Origin: Bacteroidota bacterium
Lineage (GTDB): Bacteria; Bacteroidota; Bacteroidia; Chitinophagales; Chitinophagaceae
Length of the DNA: 64,000 nucleotides
Reading direction: 5' to 3'
NCBI GenBank assembly: GCA_028876495.1
Contig: JAGWRO010000040.1
Coordinates: 62,001 to 126,000, forward strand
Positions 35,001 through 44,224 of this stretch are shown here, piece by piece. The notes beneath the pieces were generated by a model. It was not told where the DNA came from and made no database searches. It saw only the letters and a program-made list of their open reading frames with translations. The position numbers and the translations under genes are program-made. Every line of letters starts with the position of its first letter. The stretch's first letter is position 1.

Positions 35001-35335
35001 ATCCTGATGTTACTGTACGCTCAAGGGGTGTTATGGAAAAATGCACTTTTTGTATTCAACGTCTGCAATTGGCTAAATTGAATGCTAAAAAAGAAGATCG
35101 CGTCATGAAGGACCAGGAAGCAAAAACAGCATGCATGCAGGCTTGCCCTACCCATGCCATTCAATTTGGAAACGTAAATGATCGGGAAAGTAAAATTGCC
35201 AAATTAAGATTTGAAGAACAAAAAAACAGGAAGTTTTATGTATTAGAACAATTACACACACTCCCTAATCTTAACTATCTTACACGTGTAAGAAATACAG
35301 ATAGGAAAGTGGGTAGTATAAAAGAAAAAGTTTAA
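32072..35335 (+). CDS. actB: Alternative Complex III subunit B, molybdopterin-fold/iron-sulfur protein
   Basis: A 1087-residue peripheral subunit of ACIII on the periplasmic face. A twin-arginine-type signal is visible (RRDFLKYMGFSTAAAAIAAS near residue 50). Residues up to about 720 form a molybdopterin-oxidoreductase-like fold; in solved ACIII structures this domain carries no molybdenum cofactor (established knowledge). The C-terminal ferredoxin domain holds cysteine clusters CIGCSACTIAC, CQQCDNAPCENVCP, CIGTKYCANNCP and CTFC with CMQACP, enough for three [4Fe-4S] and one [3Fe-4S] clusters. The two domains are separate genes in related reductases and fused here as usual for ActB. Gap to actA is 110 bases. 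Confidence 0.95.
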   Translation: MSEKKYWQNFGELNQSEANKKASKDEFRKELPFEDLADENIFNAKTPRRDFLKYMGFSTAAAAIAASCEMPVRKSIPFLNKPDDIIAGIPNYYASTYLSDGDAVPVVVKQREGRPIKIEGNDLSSLTEGGTSAQVQASVLDLYDTSRLRYPMVNKKEATFEAIDKMVADGLAANSGKPLVLLTSSYTSVTGRQIINEVLAKYPGSRHVQYDAVSCSGMIEANQASYGKKMIPAYRFDKAKVIVSLDADFLGNWLSPVVIANQYAVGRRINEKNPSMSRHIQFEGFYSMTGANADERYLHKPSETGAIALALLGALGGGTSASLSGDLGTAVKKTAAELMANKGAALVVCGSNDKNIQIVVNAINEAIGASGNTIDWNSQVSYRQGVDSDMVTLTQDLNSGNVGALIVYGANPVYNYFDAQKFAEGLKKCPFTLSYSEKMDETTELCKYVIPSHHWLESWGDSEQQTGYISAIQPLIHPLFKTRQFESSLLKLTGNANDYEAYFRTYWIKNLGGLDTYETFLQDGVLENSKLKTESIVVNPSNLTSGIATALAALGTADSIGSVSPGAFPSQAISDSTITIGSNANAAAPAATVFSGNVADAASKIGNGKGSEIEMVLYQKITMGTGARAGNAWLQEASDPMSKATWDNYVMVSPELGKKLFNIDIFNPRQSDKYEIHPTKPVVKLTSNGKTIELAAMITPGMHPDVVAVAVGYGRESNDKTKTSEYIGPAAVGAGENAYPFAVFNGSNVIYTAPVQIEKTGTEYKIATTQTHSITEGRPVVREVRLADFIADPGAMNKAEEEEFKAYGENFTRDATLYPTYDRPGIKWGMSIDLNTCIGCSACTIACVAENNISTVGKSEVARFQDMQWIRIDRYYTGDPKNPDVVFQPMLCQQCDNAPCENVCPVSATNHSSEGLNQMIYNRCIGTKYCANNCPYKVRRFNWADWNGADSFPNNQVGIISDATMNLQDDLTRMVLNPDVTVRSRGVMEKCTFCIQRLQLAKLNAKKEDRVMKDQEAKTACMQACPTHAIQFGNVNDRESKIAKLRFEEQKNRKFYVLEQLHTLPNLNYLTRVRNTDRKVGSIKEKV

Positions 35336-35394
35336 GAACCGATAAATTTAATAAGCTTACAGATCAACCTGAAGCAAAAAGCTAATAAACGAGT

Positions 35395-36849
35395 ATGTCA
35401 TTATTAAAATATGAATCGCAACTCCGGGAGCCATTAATTGATGGTGATAAAAATTATCACCAGCTAACAGAAGATATTATTAGCCCGGTAGAAACAAAGC
35501 CAAACCGACTTTGGTGGATTGGGTTTTCGATCGCAGTTGCTTTGTTACTTTTTGGCGTCTATTCTGTTTACAGAGAAGTAGATTATGGAATTGGCCAGTG
35601 GAATCTTAATCGCACTGTAGGTTGGGGTTGGGATATTACCAACTTTGTTTGGTGGATTGGTATCGGTCATGCCGGTACATTGATCTCTGCAATCCTCTTA
35701 TTGTTTGGACAAAAATGGAGAACAGGAGTTAACAGAGCTGCTGAAGCAATGACCATTTTTGCGGTTATGTGTGCGGGTCAATTCCCGATATTTCATATGG
35801 GACGCGTTTGGATGGGTTTCTTCGTACTTCCTTATCCCAATTCCCGCGGCCCTTTATGGCCCAATTTTAACTCTGCTCTTTTGTGGGACGTATTTGCGGT
35901 ATCAACTTATTTCACTGTTTCCTTGCTCTTTTGGTATACTGGTTTATTACCCGATTTAGCTACAGTGAGGGACAGAGCAAAAACGAAGTTTAGAAAAATG
36001 TTTTATGGTCTTGCCTCTTTTGGCTGGACGGGTAGCACCAAACATTGGCAAAGGCAGGAAAGCCTTGCGCTGGTACTGGCAGGTCTCGCTACTCCTCTTG
36101 TATTGTCCGTACACACCATCGTATCTTTTGATTTCGCCACTTCCGTAATTCCCGGCTGGCATACAACTATTTTTCCTCCTTACTTTGTTGCCGGTGCGGT
36201 ATTTTCAGGATTTGCAATGGTACAATCACTATTACTTATTACAAGAAAGGTTTTACATCTTGAAGATTATATTACCATAGGCCACATTGAAGCGATGAAT
36301 AAAGTTATTGTTTTAACAGGATCTATTGTAGGATGTGCTTATATATCAGAGTTGTTTATTGCATGGTATAGCCAAAATACTTATGAATGGTGGGCTTTCC
36401 GTCAAAACAGGGTAAATATTTTCAGCCCTTATGGTTGGGCCTATTATGGAATGATGTTTTGTAATGTGGTCTCTCCACAGCTTTTCTGGTCAAGGAAATT
36501 GAGAAGAAATGTAATGTTCACCTTTTTCATGGCTGTATTAGTAAACGTCGGAATGTGGTTTGAGCGTTTCGTGATCATTGTTACCTCTATTTATCGGGAT
36601 TATCTGCCTTCTTCCTGGACTACTTATTACAGCCCTACTATTTGGGAAATTGGTTTTTATCTTGGCACTTTTGGTTTATTCTTTGTTTGTTATTTCTTAT
36701 TCGCTAAATACTTCCCCGTAATTGCATTGGCTGAGGTAAAAGCGATTTTGAAATTAAGCGGTGAAAGTTATAAAGATAAAATGTCTGGTATGGAAGAGAT
36801 GAGTACTGATAAATTTTATGCAGAAGAAGTGGAAGCGCATGCTCATTAA
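35395..36849 (+). CDS. actC: Alternative Complex III subunit C (NrfD/PsrC-type quinol-binding membrane subunit)
   Basis: A 484-residue integral membrane protein of the NrfD/PsrC family with about ten transmembrane helices, the main quinol-oxidising subunit of ACIII. Typical features are the FVWWIGIGHAGTLISAILLL helix, with the His expected near the quinol site, and the AEAMTIFAVMCAGQFPIFHMGR segment. The C-terminus is hydrophilic and His/Glu-rich. It is paralogous in fold to ActF. It lies 59 bases after actB in the same operon. Confidence 0.95.
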   Translation: MSLLKYESQLREPLIDGDKNYHQLTEDIISPVETKPNRLWWIGFSIAVALLLFGVYSVYREVDYGIGQWNLNRTVGWGWDITNFVWWIGIGHAGTLISAILLLFGQKWRTGVNRAAEAMTIFAVMCAGQFPIFHMGRVWMGFFVLPYPNSRGPLWPNFNSALLWDVFAVSTYFTVSLLFWYTGLLPDLATVRDRAKTKFRKMFYGLASFGWTGSTKHWQRQESLALVLAGLATPLVLSVHTIVSFDFATSVIPGWHTTIFPPYFVAGAVFSGFAMVQSLLLITRKVLHLEDYITIGHIEAMNKVIVLTGSIVGCAYISELFIAWYSQNTYEWWAFRQNRVNIFSPYGWAYYGMMFCNVVSPQLFWSRKLRRNVMFTFFMAVLVNVGMWFERFVIIVTSIYRDYLPSSWTTYYSPTIWEIGFYLGTFGLFFVCYFLFAKYFPVIALAEVKAILKLSGESYKDKMSGMEEMSTDKFYAEEVEAHAH

Positions 36850-36919
36850 TTTCTTTTAATTATCGATAAACGAGAAAAAGACATTATTAATTTAAATAGC
36901 CCGGAAAGGGCAACAGAAT

Positions 36920-37510
36920 ATGATTAAAAAATTTGTTGTTGGTTCCTTCGAAGATGAAAAAGATTTATTTCCGGCTGTAAAAAATGTACGGAGAGCAGGT
37001 TATAAAATTCATGACGTTTATACACCATTTCCTATCCATGGCCTTGATAAAGCAATGGGTTTAAGAGAAACCAGTTTACATACCGCGGGCTTTATCTTCG
37101 GAATTACAGGAACCTCTATCGCTGTTGGTGGAATGGGCTATATCTTTACTACCGACTGGCCTTTGAATATTGGCGGTAAACCTCATTTCCCTTTGCCGGC
37201 TTTTATCCCTATCACTTTCGAACTTACTGTTTTAATGTCGGCCGTAGGAATGGTTTATACTTTTTTATGGTTGTGCAAAATGATGCCGGGTGTTAAAAAA
37301 CATCATTTTAATTTAAGATCAACCGATGACCTCATGACGATGGTTATTGAGTGTACTCCTAATTCAAATCCTCTTGAAATTGAAAACTTTTTAAAACAAA
37401 ATGGCGCTATAGAAATCAATACACAGGATGCAGAGGAAGGCTGGTGGTTTGGCAGATATGACAAAGAACAAAAATTATACAGAGCTGAAGAAGTAGCATT
37501 AGAAGAGTAA
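36920..37510 (+). CDS. actD: Alternative Complex III subunit D (DUF3341)
   Basis: A 196-residue DUF3341 protein with two central transmembrane helices (about residues 55-75 and 95-120) and soluble segments on either side. The N-terminal VVGSFEDEKDLFPAVKNVRRAGYKI and C-terminal PLEIENFLKQNGAIEI parts are ferredoxin-fold-like. It packs against ActC in known complexes and binds no cofactor. Order and length are as expected for the operon. Confidence 0.93.
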   Translation: MIKKFVVGSFEDEKDLFPAVKNVRRAGYKIHDVYTPFPIHGLDKAMGLRETSLHTAGFIFGITGTSIAVGGMGYIFTTDWPLNIGGKPHFPLPAFIPITFELTVLMSAVGMVYTFLWLCKMMPGVKKHHFNLRSTDDLMTMVIECTPNSNPLEIENFLKQNGAIEINTQDAEEGWWFGRYDKEQKLYRAEEVALEE

Positions 37511-37591
37511 AACAGGAATCTCAATTATTTGTTGATTTACTTTTTAGCATTTTAAAACTGATTAAAAAAATTCGAAATAAGAATTTTAGAT

Positions 37592-38203
37592 ATGAAAAAA
37601 ATAAGAATTCTTTTATCTTTTGTAGTAATCATCGCATTAGCTACTATGATGAATAGCTGCGGCAATAAGCGAGAGCCTGGGCGAACTTATATGCCGGATA
37701 TGGCCTACAGCCGCGCTTATGAGGCATATGCCCCCAACAACCTGGCAAAGGAAAATATCAATTACGTTGATTACCCGGTGGAAGGTACTATCAGAAGAGG
37801 CGATTTATTCCCTTATCCTTTGCCTAACGACAGTGCGGGTTATGCAATGAGTGCACAAATAAAAGATCCTTTGCCTCCTCTTGATTCTACTGAAATGAAA
37901 GAAGCAGGACGCCTGTTTAATATCAATTGTGCTATTTGTCACGGTCCAAATATGGATGCGCAAGGACCTTTGGCCACAGGAGGAAAAATTCCGGCAGTAG
38001 CCAATCTTACTTTAACCCAATATGTAAATATGCCGGTTGGAACTATGTTTCATTCAGTAACTTATGGTAAAAACAATATGGGAAGCTATGCTTCGCAATT
38101 ATCGCGCAGGCAAAGATGGATGGTAATACAATATGTAAAACAGCATCAGTTAGCAGTGGCAGCAGGTAAAGCTTCCGCAACTGATTCAACCGGAACAAAA
38201 TAA
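37592..38203 (+). CDS. actE: Alternative Complex III subunit E, monoheme cytochrome c lipoprotein
   Basis: A 203-residue lipoprotein: the signal peptide ends in the lipobox-like MMNSC with Cys23. The heme motif is CAICHG (near residue 112), followed by GPNMDAQGPLATGG and a likely axial Met in the NMGSYASQL segment. ActE is the monoheme subunit of ACIII and in known complexes lies near the electron exit. The proline-rich stretch before the heme domain and the Ser/Ala-rich tail look flexible. Confidence 0.94.
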   Translation: MKKIRILLSFVVIIALATMMNSCGNKREPGRTYMPDMAYSRAYEAYAPNNLAKENINYVDYPVEGTIRRGDLFPYPLPNDSAGYAMSAQIKDPLPPLDSTEMKEAGRLFNINCAICHGPNMDAQGPLATGGKIPAVANLTLTQYVNMPVGTMFHSVTYGKNNMGSYASQLSRRQRWMVIQYVKQHQLAVAAGKASATDSTGTK

Positions 38204-38231
38204 AGTTTAATACAACAAAATATCTTTTTTA

Positions 38232-39467
38232 ATGAACAATCAGTATGTAGCACCGGCGGGATTTAAAAAGTGGTCAACTGGGTTAATGATAGTCGGCTTA
38301 CTTACCCTTATTCTTGGTATTATATTTTTAAATCCGTTAGCGGGTGCGCATGGAGATAATTTGAACAGTACCCGGTTTTGGGCGGTCTTGCTTCAAAACA
38401 GTATCTTTTTCTTAATGATTACGAACGTAGCCACTTTTTTTATTGTGATCAATACATTAGCGATGAGTGGCTGGCAGGAAGCCTTCAGAAGAGTAACTGA
38501 AGCTATTTCCTCTGTTGTTCCGATCATGGGTGGTATTGCAATGATCATTTTCCTTTGTCTTGTCTTGGGGCATCGTGGAGATATTTATCTGTGGCTTGAT
38601 AAGAATGCAGTGGCTCATGATGCTACTCTTAAAGGGAAGCAAGGATTTTTAAACCCTTGGTTCTATCTTATTTATTCCTTACTTGCTATTTTCCTTTGGT
38701 CTTATTGGGGAAAGAAATTAAGAGATATGAGTTTGAAGACTGATGAAGCTGGAACGATGGATTATGAAGCTTCCAAAAAATGGTATAGAAAGACATTAGG
38801 TGTTTCTGCTTATTATGCAGTTTTCTATATAGTTACTATTGGATCACTTATTCCATGGCTTTGGTTGATGAGTATTGATGCTCATTGGTTTAGTACAATG
38901 TATAGCTGGTATACGTTTGCCAGTGGCTTCGTTTCGGGTATTGCATTACTGACGCTGTTTGTAATTTATTTTAAAAATCGTGGACAACTCGAGTATGTTA
39001 CAAATGAGCATTTACAGGATTTGGGAAAATATATGTTTGCTTTTTCCATCTTCTGGACTTACTTATGGTTCGACCAGTTTATGTTGCAATGGTATGGTAA
39101 TATTCCGGAAGAAACCATCTACTTTAAAGTTCGTTTACAGGGTCCTTACGAAGGTTTATTTTACCTGAACCTGATACTAAATTTTGTGGCTCCCATCCTT
39201 ATCTTGATGAAACGAGCTGCAAAAAGAAACTATTTTATAATAACCTTTATGTGTATCCTGATCATATTTGGCCATTGGGTAGATTTTTACCAGATGGTAA
39301 TGCCCGGCACAGTACGGATGCATCCGCACTTAAGCTGGTATGAAATAGGAATTCCATTAGGATTTGTGGGAATAATTATGTGGGGTGTAAGCAGGTTTGC
39401 ATCAAGAGTTCCGATGACACCAAAGAATAACCCCTTCATTAAGGAAAGTATTATTCATTTTGTGTAA
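38232..39467 (+). CDS. actF: Alternative Complex III subunit F, quinol-binding membrane subunit
   Basis: A 411-residue membrane protein with about ten helices, paralogous to ActC and part of the ACIII membrane arm. Characteristic segments are TRFWAVLLQNSIFFLMITN, SAYYAVFYIVTIGSLIPWLW and IFGHWVDFYQMVMPG. It is the last act gene; a 214-base gap with its own promoter-like box separates it from coxB. Assignment follows family and gene order. Confidence 0.94.
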   Translation: MNNQYVAPAGFKKWSTGLMIVGLLTLILGIIFLNPLAGAHGDNLNSTRFWAVLLQNSIFFLMITNVATFFIVINTLAMSGWQEAFRRVTEAISSVVPIMGGIAMIIFLCLVLGHRGDIYLWLDKNAVAHDATLKGKQGFLNPWFYLIYSLLAIFLWSYWGKKLRDMSLKTDEAGTMDYEASKKWYRKTLGVSAYYAVFYIVTIGSLIPWLWLMSIDAHWFSTMYSWYTFASGFVSGIALLTLFVIYFKNRGQLEYVTNEHLQDLGKYMFAFSIFWTYLWFDQFMLQWYGNIPEETIYFKVRLQGPYEGLFYLNLILNFVAPILILMKRAAKRNYFIITFMCILIIFGHWVDFYQMVMPGTVRMHPHLSWYEIGIPLGFVGIIMWGVSRFASRVPMTPKNNPFIKESIIHFV

Positions 39468-39506
39468 TCTAAAAATAGGGACTTATTTAGAAAACAGGGG
39501 TTAAAA

Positions 39507-39541
39507 TTGTAAAGTTTAAATAAATCTTAAACTTACCTTTG
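39507..39541 (+). promoter_or_regulatory. Possible internal promoter before coxB
   Basis: TACCTTTG at 39534-39541 matches TAnnTTTG exactly; TTG at 39507-39509 lies upstream at a slightly long spacing. The leader to coxB would be about 135 bases. It would let the oxidase genes be expressed apart from the act genes. Confidence 0.45.
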
Positions 39542-39681
39542 TTCGAATCAAATTTTGACAAAAAGGTTTTTTTTAATTAGCAGTAAAAAGAGCATTTAAA
39601 ATAGTTTTAGGAGTTCAATCAGCAACTAATTGACAGTATAAATAAAAATCCGTACAGCGGATGAGGAAAAAATAAAGTAAC

Positions 39682-40728
39682 ATGAATACCTTTTTTTTAA
39701 TAGCGATTATTGTACTTGTTTTTTTAGTGATTTTTCAGATTTCGAAGGCTAGCGAATACGTAAGCGTTTTGAAAGGTGAAGAGAAATCACGAAAACAGAA
39801 TAATAAGATCAATGCATTTTTAATGATTGTTTTTTTGATCTTGGGCTTAATAGGCGTTTGGTGGTGTAACGATCTCTTTTATCATAAGACTCTGTTATAC
39901 GTGGGATCAGCATCTTCACAGGGTAAAATGATTGATGAACTGATGTGGATTACACTTATCATTACAGGGATAGTATTCTTTCTTACCCAGATTTTATTGT
40001 TTTGGTTTTCTTTCAAATACCAGGAAAGTGATAAGAGAAAGCCACTTTATTTTACTCATAGCAACAAACTTGAAATAATCTGGACAGGAATTCCGGCTAT
40101 CACAATGACAGTCCTGGTGGTTTTTGGCTTAAAATACTGGTTTAAGTTTACAGCAAATGCTCCTAAAAATGCACAAGTTATTGAAGTTACAGGTCATCAG
40201 TTTGGATGGGAATTCAGGTATCCGGGAAGAGACGGTATTCTGGGAAGGAAAAATTATAAATTAGTAGATCCTGCAAAAGGAAACCCTTTGGGTGTAGATT
40301 GGTCAGATGCTGCAAGTCATGATGATATTCATGTTGCTGCAACGGTGCACGTTGTGGTAAACAGACCCGTGAAATTTGTTATTAATTCAATGGATGTAAT
40401 ACACGATGTAGGATTGCCACAGTTTCGTATGAAAATGGATGCTGTTCCAGGTACCCCTACTACTGAATGGTTTACTCCTATTTATACAACAGAGGAGATG
40501 AAGAAAAGAACAGGGAATCCTGATTTTACCTACGAAATTGCCTGTGATCAAATGTGTGGTAAAGGACATTTTACCATGCGTGGTGTAATCATAGTTGAAA
40601 CACAAAAAGAATTTAATGAATGGATGATCAAGCAAAGGCCTGAATATTTAAGAGCTAAAAAATTCCTTGCTAATGCTTCAGCAGATTCAACAAAAACAGT
40701 AGCTTTCGTTAACCAACCGGCCAAATAA
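39682..40728 (+). CDS. coxB: Cytochrome c oxidase subunit II
   Basis: A 348-residue subunit II of a heme-copper oxidase. Four hydrophobic helices precede the periplasmic cupredoxin domain, one or two more than the classical two. The CuA centre is intact: a His ligand in DVIHDVG and the block CDQMCGKGHFTM with two Cys, His and Met. There is no CxxCH, so this is not a caa3-type subunit with a fused cytochrome c; electrons must come from a separate heme protein, perhaps the extra domain of ActA or ActE. The long N-terminal helical hairpin is common in Bacteroidota. Confidence 0.96.
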   Translation: MNTFFLIAIIVLVFLVIFQISKASEYVSVLKGEEKSRKQNNKINAFLMIVFLILGLIGVWWCNDLFYHKTLLYVGSASSQGKMIDELMWITLIITGIVFFLTQILLFWFSFKYQESDKRKPLYFTHSNKLEIIWTGIPAITMTVLVVFGLKYWFKFTANAPKNAQVIEVTGHQFGWEFRYPGRDGILGRKNYKLVDPAKGNPLGVDWSDAASHDDIHVAATVHVVVNRPVKFVINSMDVIHDVGLPQFRMKMDAVPGTPTTEWFTPIYTTEEMKKRTGNPDFTYEIACDQMCGKGHFTMRGVIIVETQKEFNEWMIKQRPEYLRAKKFLANASADSTKTVAFVNQPAK

Positions 40729-40766
40729 TTAAAACAATCTCCGGAAGGATTTTAAAAAATATCATT

Positions 40767-42578
40767 ATGAGCAACGAAGAAATTTTGCATGAAAAACCAT
40801 TGGTGGTGCACGAATCGGACCACGCTTCCCATGAACATCATAAGCAAAGTTTTATTAGTAAATATATTTTCAGCCAGGATCATAAAATGATCTCGCGCCA
40901 GTTTTTGGTTACTGGAATTATTTGGGCTGTTATAGGAGGATTGTTTTCAGTGATTTTCCGCTTGCAGCTAGGTTTTCCTGACCAGACCTTCCCGATTCTG
41001 GAAGATCTCTTTGGTCATTGGGCGCAAGGAGGAAGGTTGGATCCTGAGTTTTATTATGCGCTGGTTACCATGCATGGAACCATCCTGGTATTTTTTGTAT
41101 TAACAGCCGGTTTAAGCGGAACTTTTTCAAACTACCTGATTCCCCTGCAAATAGGAGCAAGAGATATGGCTTCGCCGTTCCTGAATATGCTTTCCTATTG
41201 GTTTTTCTTCGCAGCTTCAATAGTTATGTTTTCATCTTTGTTTTTAACCACAGGCCCTGCAAGCGGAGGATGGACTATCTATCCGCCACTAAGTGCTTTA
41301 GGTGATGCGATGGACGGATCTAAGAGCGGGATGGATTTTTGGTTGGCGAGTATGGCATTATTTATCATCTCTACCCTTTTGGGAGGATTGAATTATATCA
41401 CTACTATCTTAAATATGCGTACCAAGGGTATGTTTATGACAAGGCTCCCTCTTACTATTTGGGCGTTCCTTTTTACAGCTATTTTAGGGGTACTAACTTT
41501 CCCTGTATTATTATCTGCAGTTGTTCTTTTATTATTTGACCGTCACCTTGGAACCAGTTTCTATTTGAGTGATATCGTAATAAACGGGAAAATATTACCA
41601 AACCAGGGAGGAAGCCCGATCTTGTTCCAGCATTTATTCTGGTTCCTTGGCCATCCTGAGGTTTATATCATTGCACTTCCGGCCATGGGGATTACTTCAG
41701 AGGTGATTTCTACCAATTCACGTAAACCAATTTTTGGTTATATGGCTATGGTAGGATCTTTCTTTGCCATCGCCATATTATCATTTTTGGTTTGGGCGCA
41801 TCATATGTTTGTATCAGGGTTAAATCCATTCCTTGGTTCCTTTTTTGTGTTATTCACTTTATTGATTGCTGTTCCTTCAGCTATTAAAGTGTTCAACTGG
41901 CTTACCACACTGTGGAAAGGGAATATTCATTTTACTCCCGCTATGCTGTTTGCTATTGGCTTTGTAAGTTTATTTATTTCCGGTGGACTAACAGGAATCT
42001 GGTTGGGTAACTCTACTCTTGATCTCCATTTGCATGATACTTATTTTGTAATAGCCCACTTCCACCTTGTAATGGGTGTGGCTTCCATGTTTGGAATGTT
42101 TGCGGGTATCTATCATTGGTATCCTAAAATGTTTGGAAGGTTTATGAATAATACACTTTCATATATGCATTTTTGGACAACATTTATAGGTGCTTACTTA
42201 ATTTTCTGGCCAATGCACTATGAAGGTTTGGCAGGTATGCCTCGCCGTTATTATGATTTTAGTAACTGGGAATCCTTTAAAATGTTTGCAGGCCTTAACA
42301 CTTTTATTAGTATCGTAGCTATGATCGTCTTTGCCGCTCAGTTTTTATTCATATTCAATTTCTTTTACTCTATTTACAAAGGAAGAAAACTTACTGAAAA
42401 AAATAAAAATCCATGGGCCGGTACAACTATGGAGTGGACAACTCCAATCCATCCGCCACATGGTAACTGGATCGGTGAAATTCCGGAAGTTTATCGCTGG
42501 CCGTATGATTATGGAAAAGATGGCAGGGACTACATTCCTCAAACAGAACCGATAGGCGCAGAAGAGAAACAACATTAA
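40767..42578 (+). CDS. coxA: Cytochrome c oxidase subunit I
   Basis: The 603-residue catalytic subunit with about twelve helices. Heme a and a3 ligands lie in MHGTILVFFVLTAG and in VIAHFHLVMG. The CuB site is in FLGHPEVYIIALP (the cross-linked His-Tyr pair and the Glu of A-type oxidases) and in WAHHMFVSG. The GHPEV form points to the A1 subclass, with a Glu at the end of the D channel. It lies 38 bases after coxB and is followed by an intrinsic terminator. Confidence 0.97.
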   Translation: MSNEEILHEKPLVVHESDHASHEHHKQSFISKYIFSQDHKMISRQFLVTGIIWAVIGGLFSVIFRLQLGFPDQTFPILEDLFGHWAQGGRLDPEFYYALVTMHGTILVFFVLTAGLSGTFSNYLIPLQIGARDMASPFLNMLSYWFFFAASIVMFSSLFLTTGPASGGWTIYPPLSALGDAMDGSKSGMDFWLASMALFIISTLLGGLNYITTILNMRTKGMFMTRLPLTIWAFLFTAILGVLTFPVLLSAVVLLLFDRHLGTSFYLSDIVINGKILPNQGGSPILFQHLFWFLGHPEVYIIALPAMGITSEVISTNSRKPIFGYMAMVGSFFAIAILSFLVWAHHMFVSGLNPFLGSFFVLFTLLIAVPSAIKVFNWLTTLWKGNIHFTPAMLFAIGFVSLFISGGLTGIWLGNSTLDLHLHDTYFVIAHFHLVMGVASMFGMFAGIYHWYPKMFGRFMNNTLSYMHFWTTFIGAYLIFWPMHYEGLAGMPRRYYDFSNWESFKMFAGLNTFISIVAMIVFAAQFLFIFNFFYSIYKGRKLTEKNKNPWAGTTMEWTTPIHPPHGNWIGEIPEVYRWPYDYGKDGRDYIPQTEPIGAEEKQH

Positions 42579-42625
42579 GGGTTTAAAAGAATTATTTAAT
42601 TATTATAATATTTTTCTGAATCAAT

Positions 42626-42650
42626 AGCCCTGTTAATTCAGGGCTTTTGT
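42626..42650 (+). terminator. Hairpin terminator between coxA and ctaB
   Basis: A perfect 7-bp stem AGCCCTG (42626-42632) and CAGGGCT (42639-42645) with a 6-base loop, then four T's. The short T run suggests partial termination, which would lower ctaB and cox3 transcripts relative to coxAB. Confidence 0.65.
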
Positions 42651-42666
42651 AAAAAAAGGTTTTTTA

Positions 42667-43626
42667 ATGGAGAAAACGATCACGATAATACCTCAATCAG
42701 TTTCTTACACCATTTCAAGTAAAGTGAAAGATTATTTTATCTTAATCAAGTTCACTTTAAGCTTTATGGTGGTATTTAGCTCCGTGGTTTGTTATCTTCT
42801 TGCTCCCAATGTTGAATACAATTTACTTTCCGTAATTATGTTGTTTTTTGCCGGTTTATGTATTACCGGTTCTGCCAATGCTATCAATCAAACGGTAGAA
42901 AGAAAAACAGATGCGCTCATGAAAAGGACTGCCGACAGACCGGTAGCTGCAGGCAGAATGAGTGTAAATGAAGCAAATACTTTTGCTGCTATCGCTGGCG
43001 CAGTTGGAGTTATAATTATGTGGTACTGGTTCAATTTTGAGAGTGCCATGCTTTCTTTATTTAGTTTATTTCTTTATGCCTATATATATACTCCTTTAAA
43101 AAGAGTAAATGCAGTATCGGTAATTGTGGGGGCTTTTCCCGGGGCCCTACCTTGCCTTATTGGTTGGGTAGCCGGTACAGGTTATTTAAATCCTTTTGCA
43201 TCGTTCCAGGGTTTATTACACAACGGCGAGGTGTCTCATTTTATGAATTACGGTGGCTATATTTTATTTGCTATCCAATTTTTGTGGCAGTTCCCCCATT
43301 TTTGGGCTATTGCCTGGTTAGCGCATAAAGATTATGATAAAGCAGGATTTAAGTTGTTGCCCAGCAGGGAAGGAACTACCAAGTTTTCAGCAATGCAAAC
43401 GGTAATATATTCAATGATGATGGTGCCTGTAGGAATGTTGCCTTATTATTTTCATATAGGAGGAATTTTATCTTTTTGGGTTTTGTTATTCTGTAATTTA
43501 TGGATGGTATTTGTAAGTGTGTTATTGGTGATAAAAATGAATGCTGCGGCTGCCAGAAGAGTAATGTTCAGTTCTTACTTTTACCTGATGATCGTTTTTC
43601 TTACCTTATTGTTCGATAAAATTTAA
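42667..43626 (+). CDS. ctaB: Protoheme IX farnesyltransferase (heme O synthase)
   Basis: A 319-residue UbiA-type prenyltransferase that makes heme O from protoheme, the precursor of heme A for the oxidase. The allylic diphosphate-binding motif NAINQTVERKTDALMKRT is conserved, as are DRPVAAGRM and the second Asp-rich region (AHKDYDKAGFKLLP). About nine helices. Its position inside the cox cluster is usual. No heme A synthase (ctaA) lies in the window. Confidence 0.95.
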   Translation: MEKTITIIPQSVSYTISSKVKDYFILIKFTLSFMVVFSSVVCYLLAPNVEYNLLSVIMLFFAGLCITGSANAINQTVERKTDALMKRTADRPVAAGRMSVNEANTFAAIAGAVGVIIMWYWFNFESAMLSLFSLFLYAYIYTPLKRVNAVSVIVGAFPGALPCLIGWVAGTGYLNPFASFQGLLHNGEVSHFMNYGGYILFAIQFLWQFPHFWAIAWLAHKDYDKAGFKLLPSREGTTKFSAMQTVIYSMMMVPVGMLPYYFHIGGILSFWVLLFCNLWMVFVSVLLVIKMNAAAARRVMFSSYFYLMIVFLTLLFDKI

Positions 43627-43653
43627 TTAAGGGGCTAAGAAAAAGTATTTATT

Positions 43654-44220
43654 ATGATAGTAGCGATGAATAAGGAAAAGAAAATAATACATCCGCTTAA
43701 GTTTGTAATGTATGCTGCATGCGCAAGCATAGTTATGATCTTTGCCGGATTAAGTAGTGCTTATTTAGTAAAACGTAACCAGGGCAATTGGATCACGTAC
43801 GATGTTCCGGTTATATTTTATTATTCAACAGCGATAATTATTTTGAGCAGTGTAACATTATTGCTTAGCAGGCGAGCTTTTATTAACCGGCAAATGCGAC
43901 AATATAAAATGTGGCTTTTCTTTACGGTAGTTCTTGGTTTCACTTTTGTGCTTTTGCAATATTTTGGATTCAAGGAATTATGGGCAAGTGGTATTACCAT
44001 TACCCGCAATGTTTCTTTTTCTTTTTTGTATGTGATTGTGGGAGTACATGCCCTTCATGTACTGGGTGGGGTAATAGCTTTGCTGGTTATGTATCTTAAG
44101 TCTCACAGCAGGAAAAGAAAAAACTACGACCAGATTTATATTGACCTGATGAATACTTACTGGCATTTTGTAGATTTTCTTTGGATCTACCTTTTGATTT
44201 TTTTGGTATACATCGGATAA
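43654..44220 (+). CDS. Heme-copper oxidase subunit III, short paralogue
   Basis: A 188-residue subunit III-like protein with five helices. The C-terminal signature VIVGVHALHVLGGVIALLV and NTYWHFVDFLWIYLL is that of CoxC. It lacks the first two helices of the classical seven-helix subunit III, which is common in this group. An alternative start is the ATG at 43666. It is followed by another, longer subunit III gene. Confidence 0.9.
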   Translation: MIVAMNKEKKIIHPLKFVMYAACASIVMIFAGLSSAYLVKRNQGNWITYDVPVIFYYSTAIIILSSVTLLLSRRAFINRQMRQYKMWLFFTVVLGFTFVLLQYFGFKELWASGITITRNVSFSFLYVIVGVHALHVLGGVIALLVMYLKSHSRKRKNYDQIYIDLMNTYWHFVDFLWIYLLIFLVYIG

Positions 44221-44224
44221 ATTA

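Noticed and set aside
39581-39613. A thirteenth copy of the 33-bp element between actF and coxB
   Set aside because: On the minus strand it ends in TTTACTG, but the other end reads CTCCTAAAACT, which fits the conserved AAATAAAAATC poorly. It may be an eroded copy.
41339-41539. A 66-residue frame inside coxA
   Set aside because: It is a +1-frame shadow of a conserved oxidase segment, and the coxA frame carries all ligands there.
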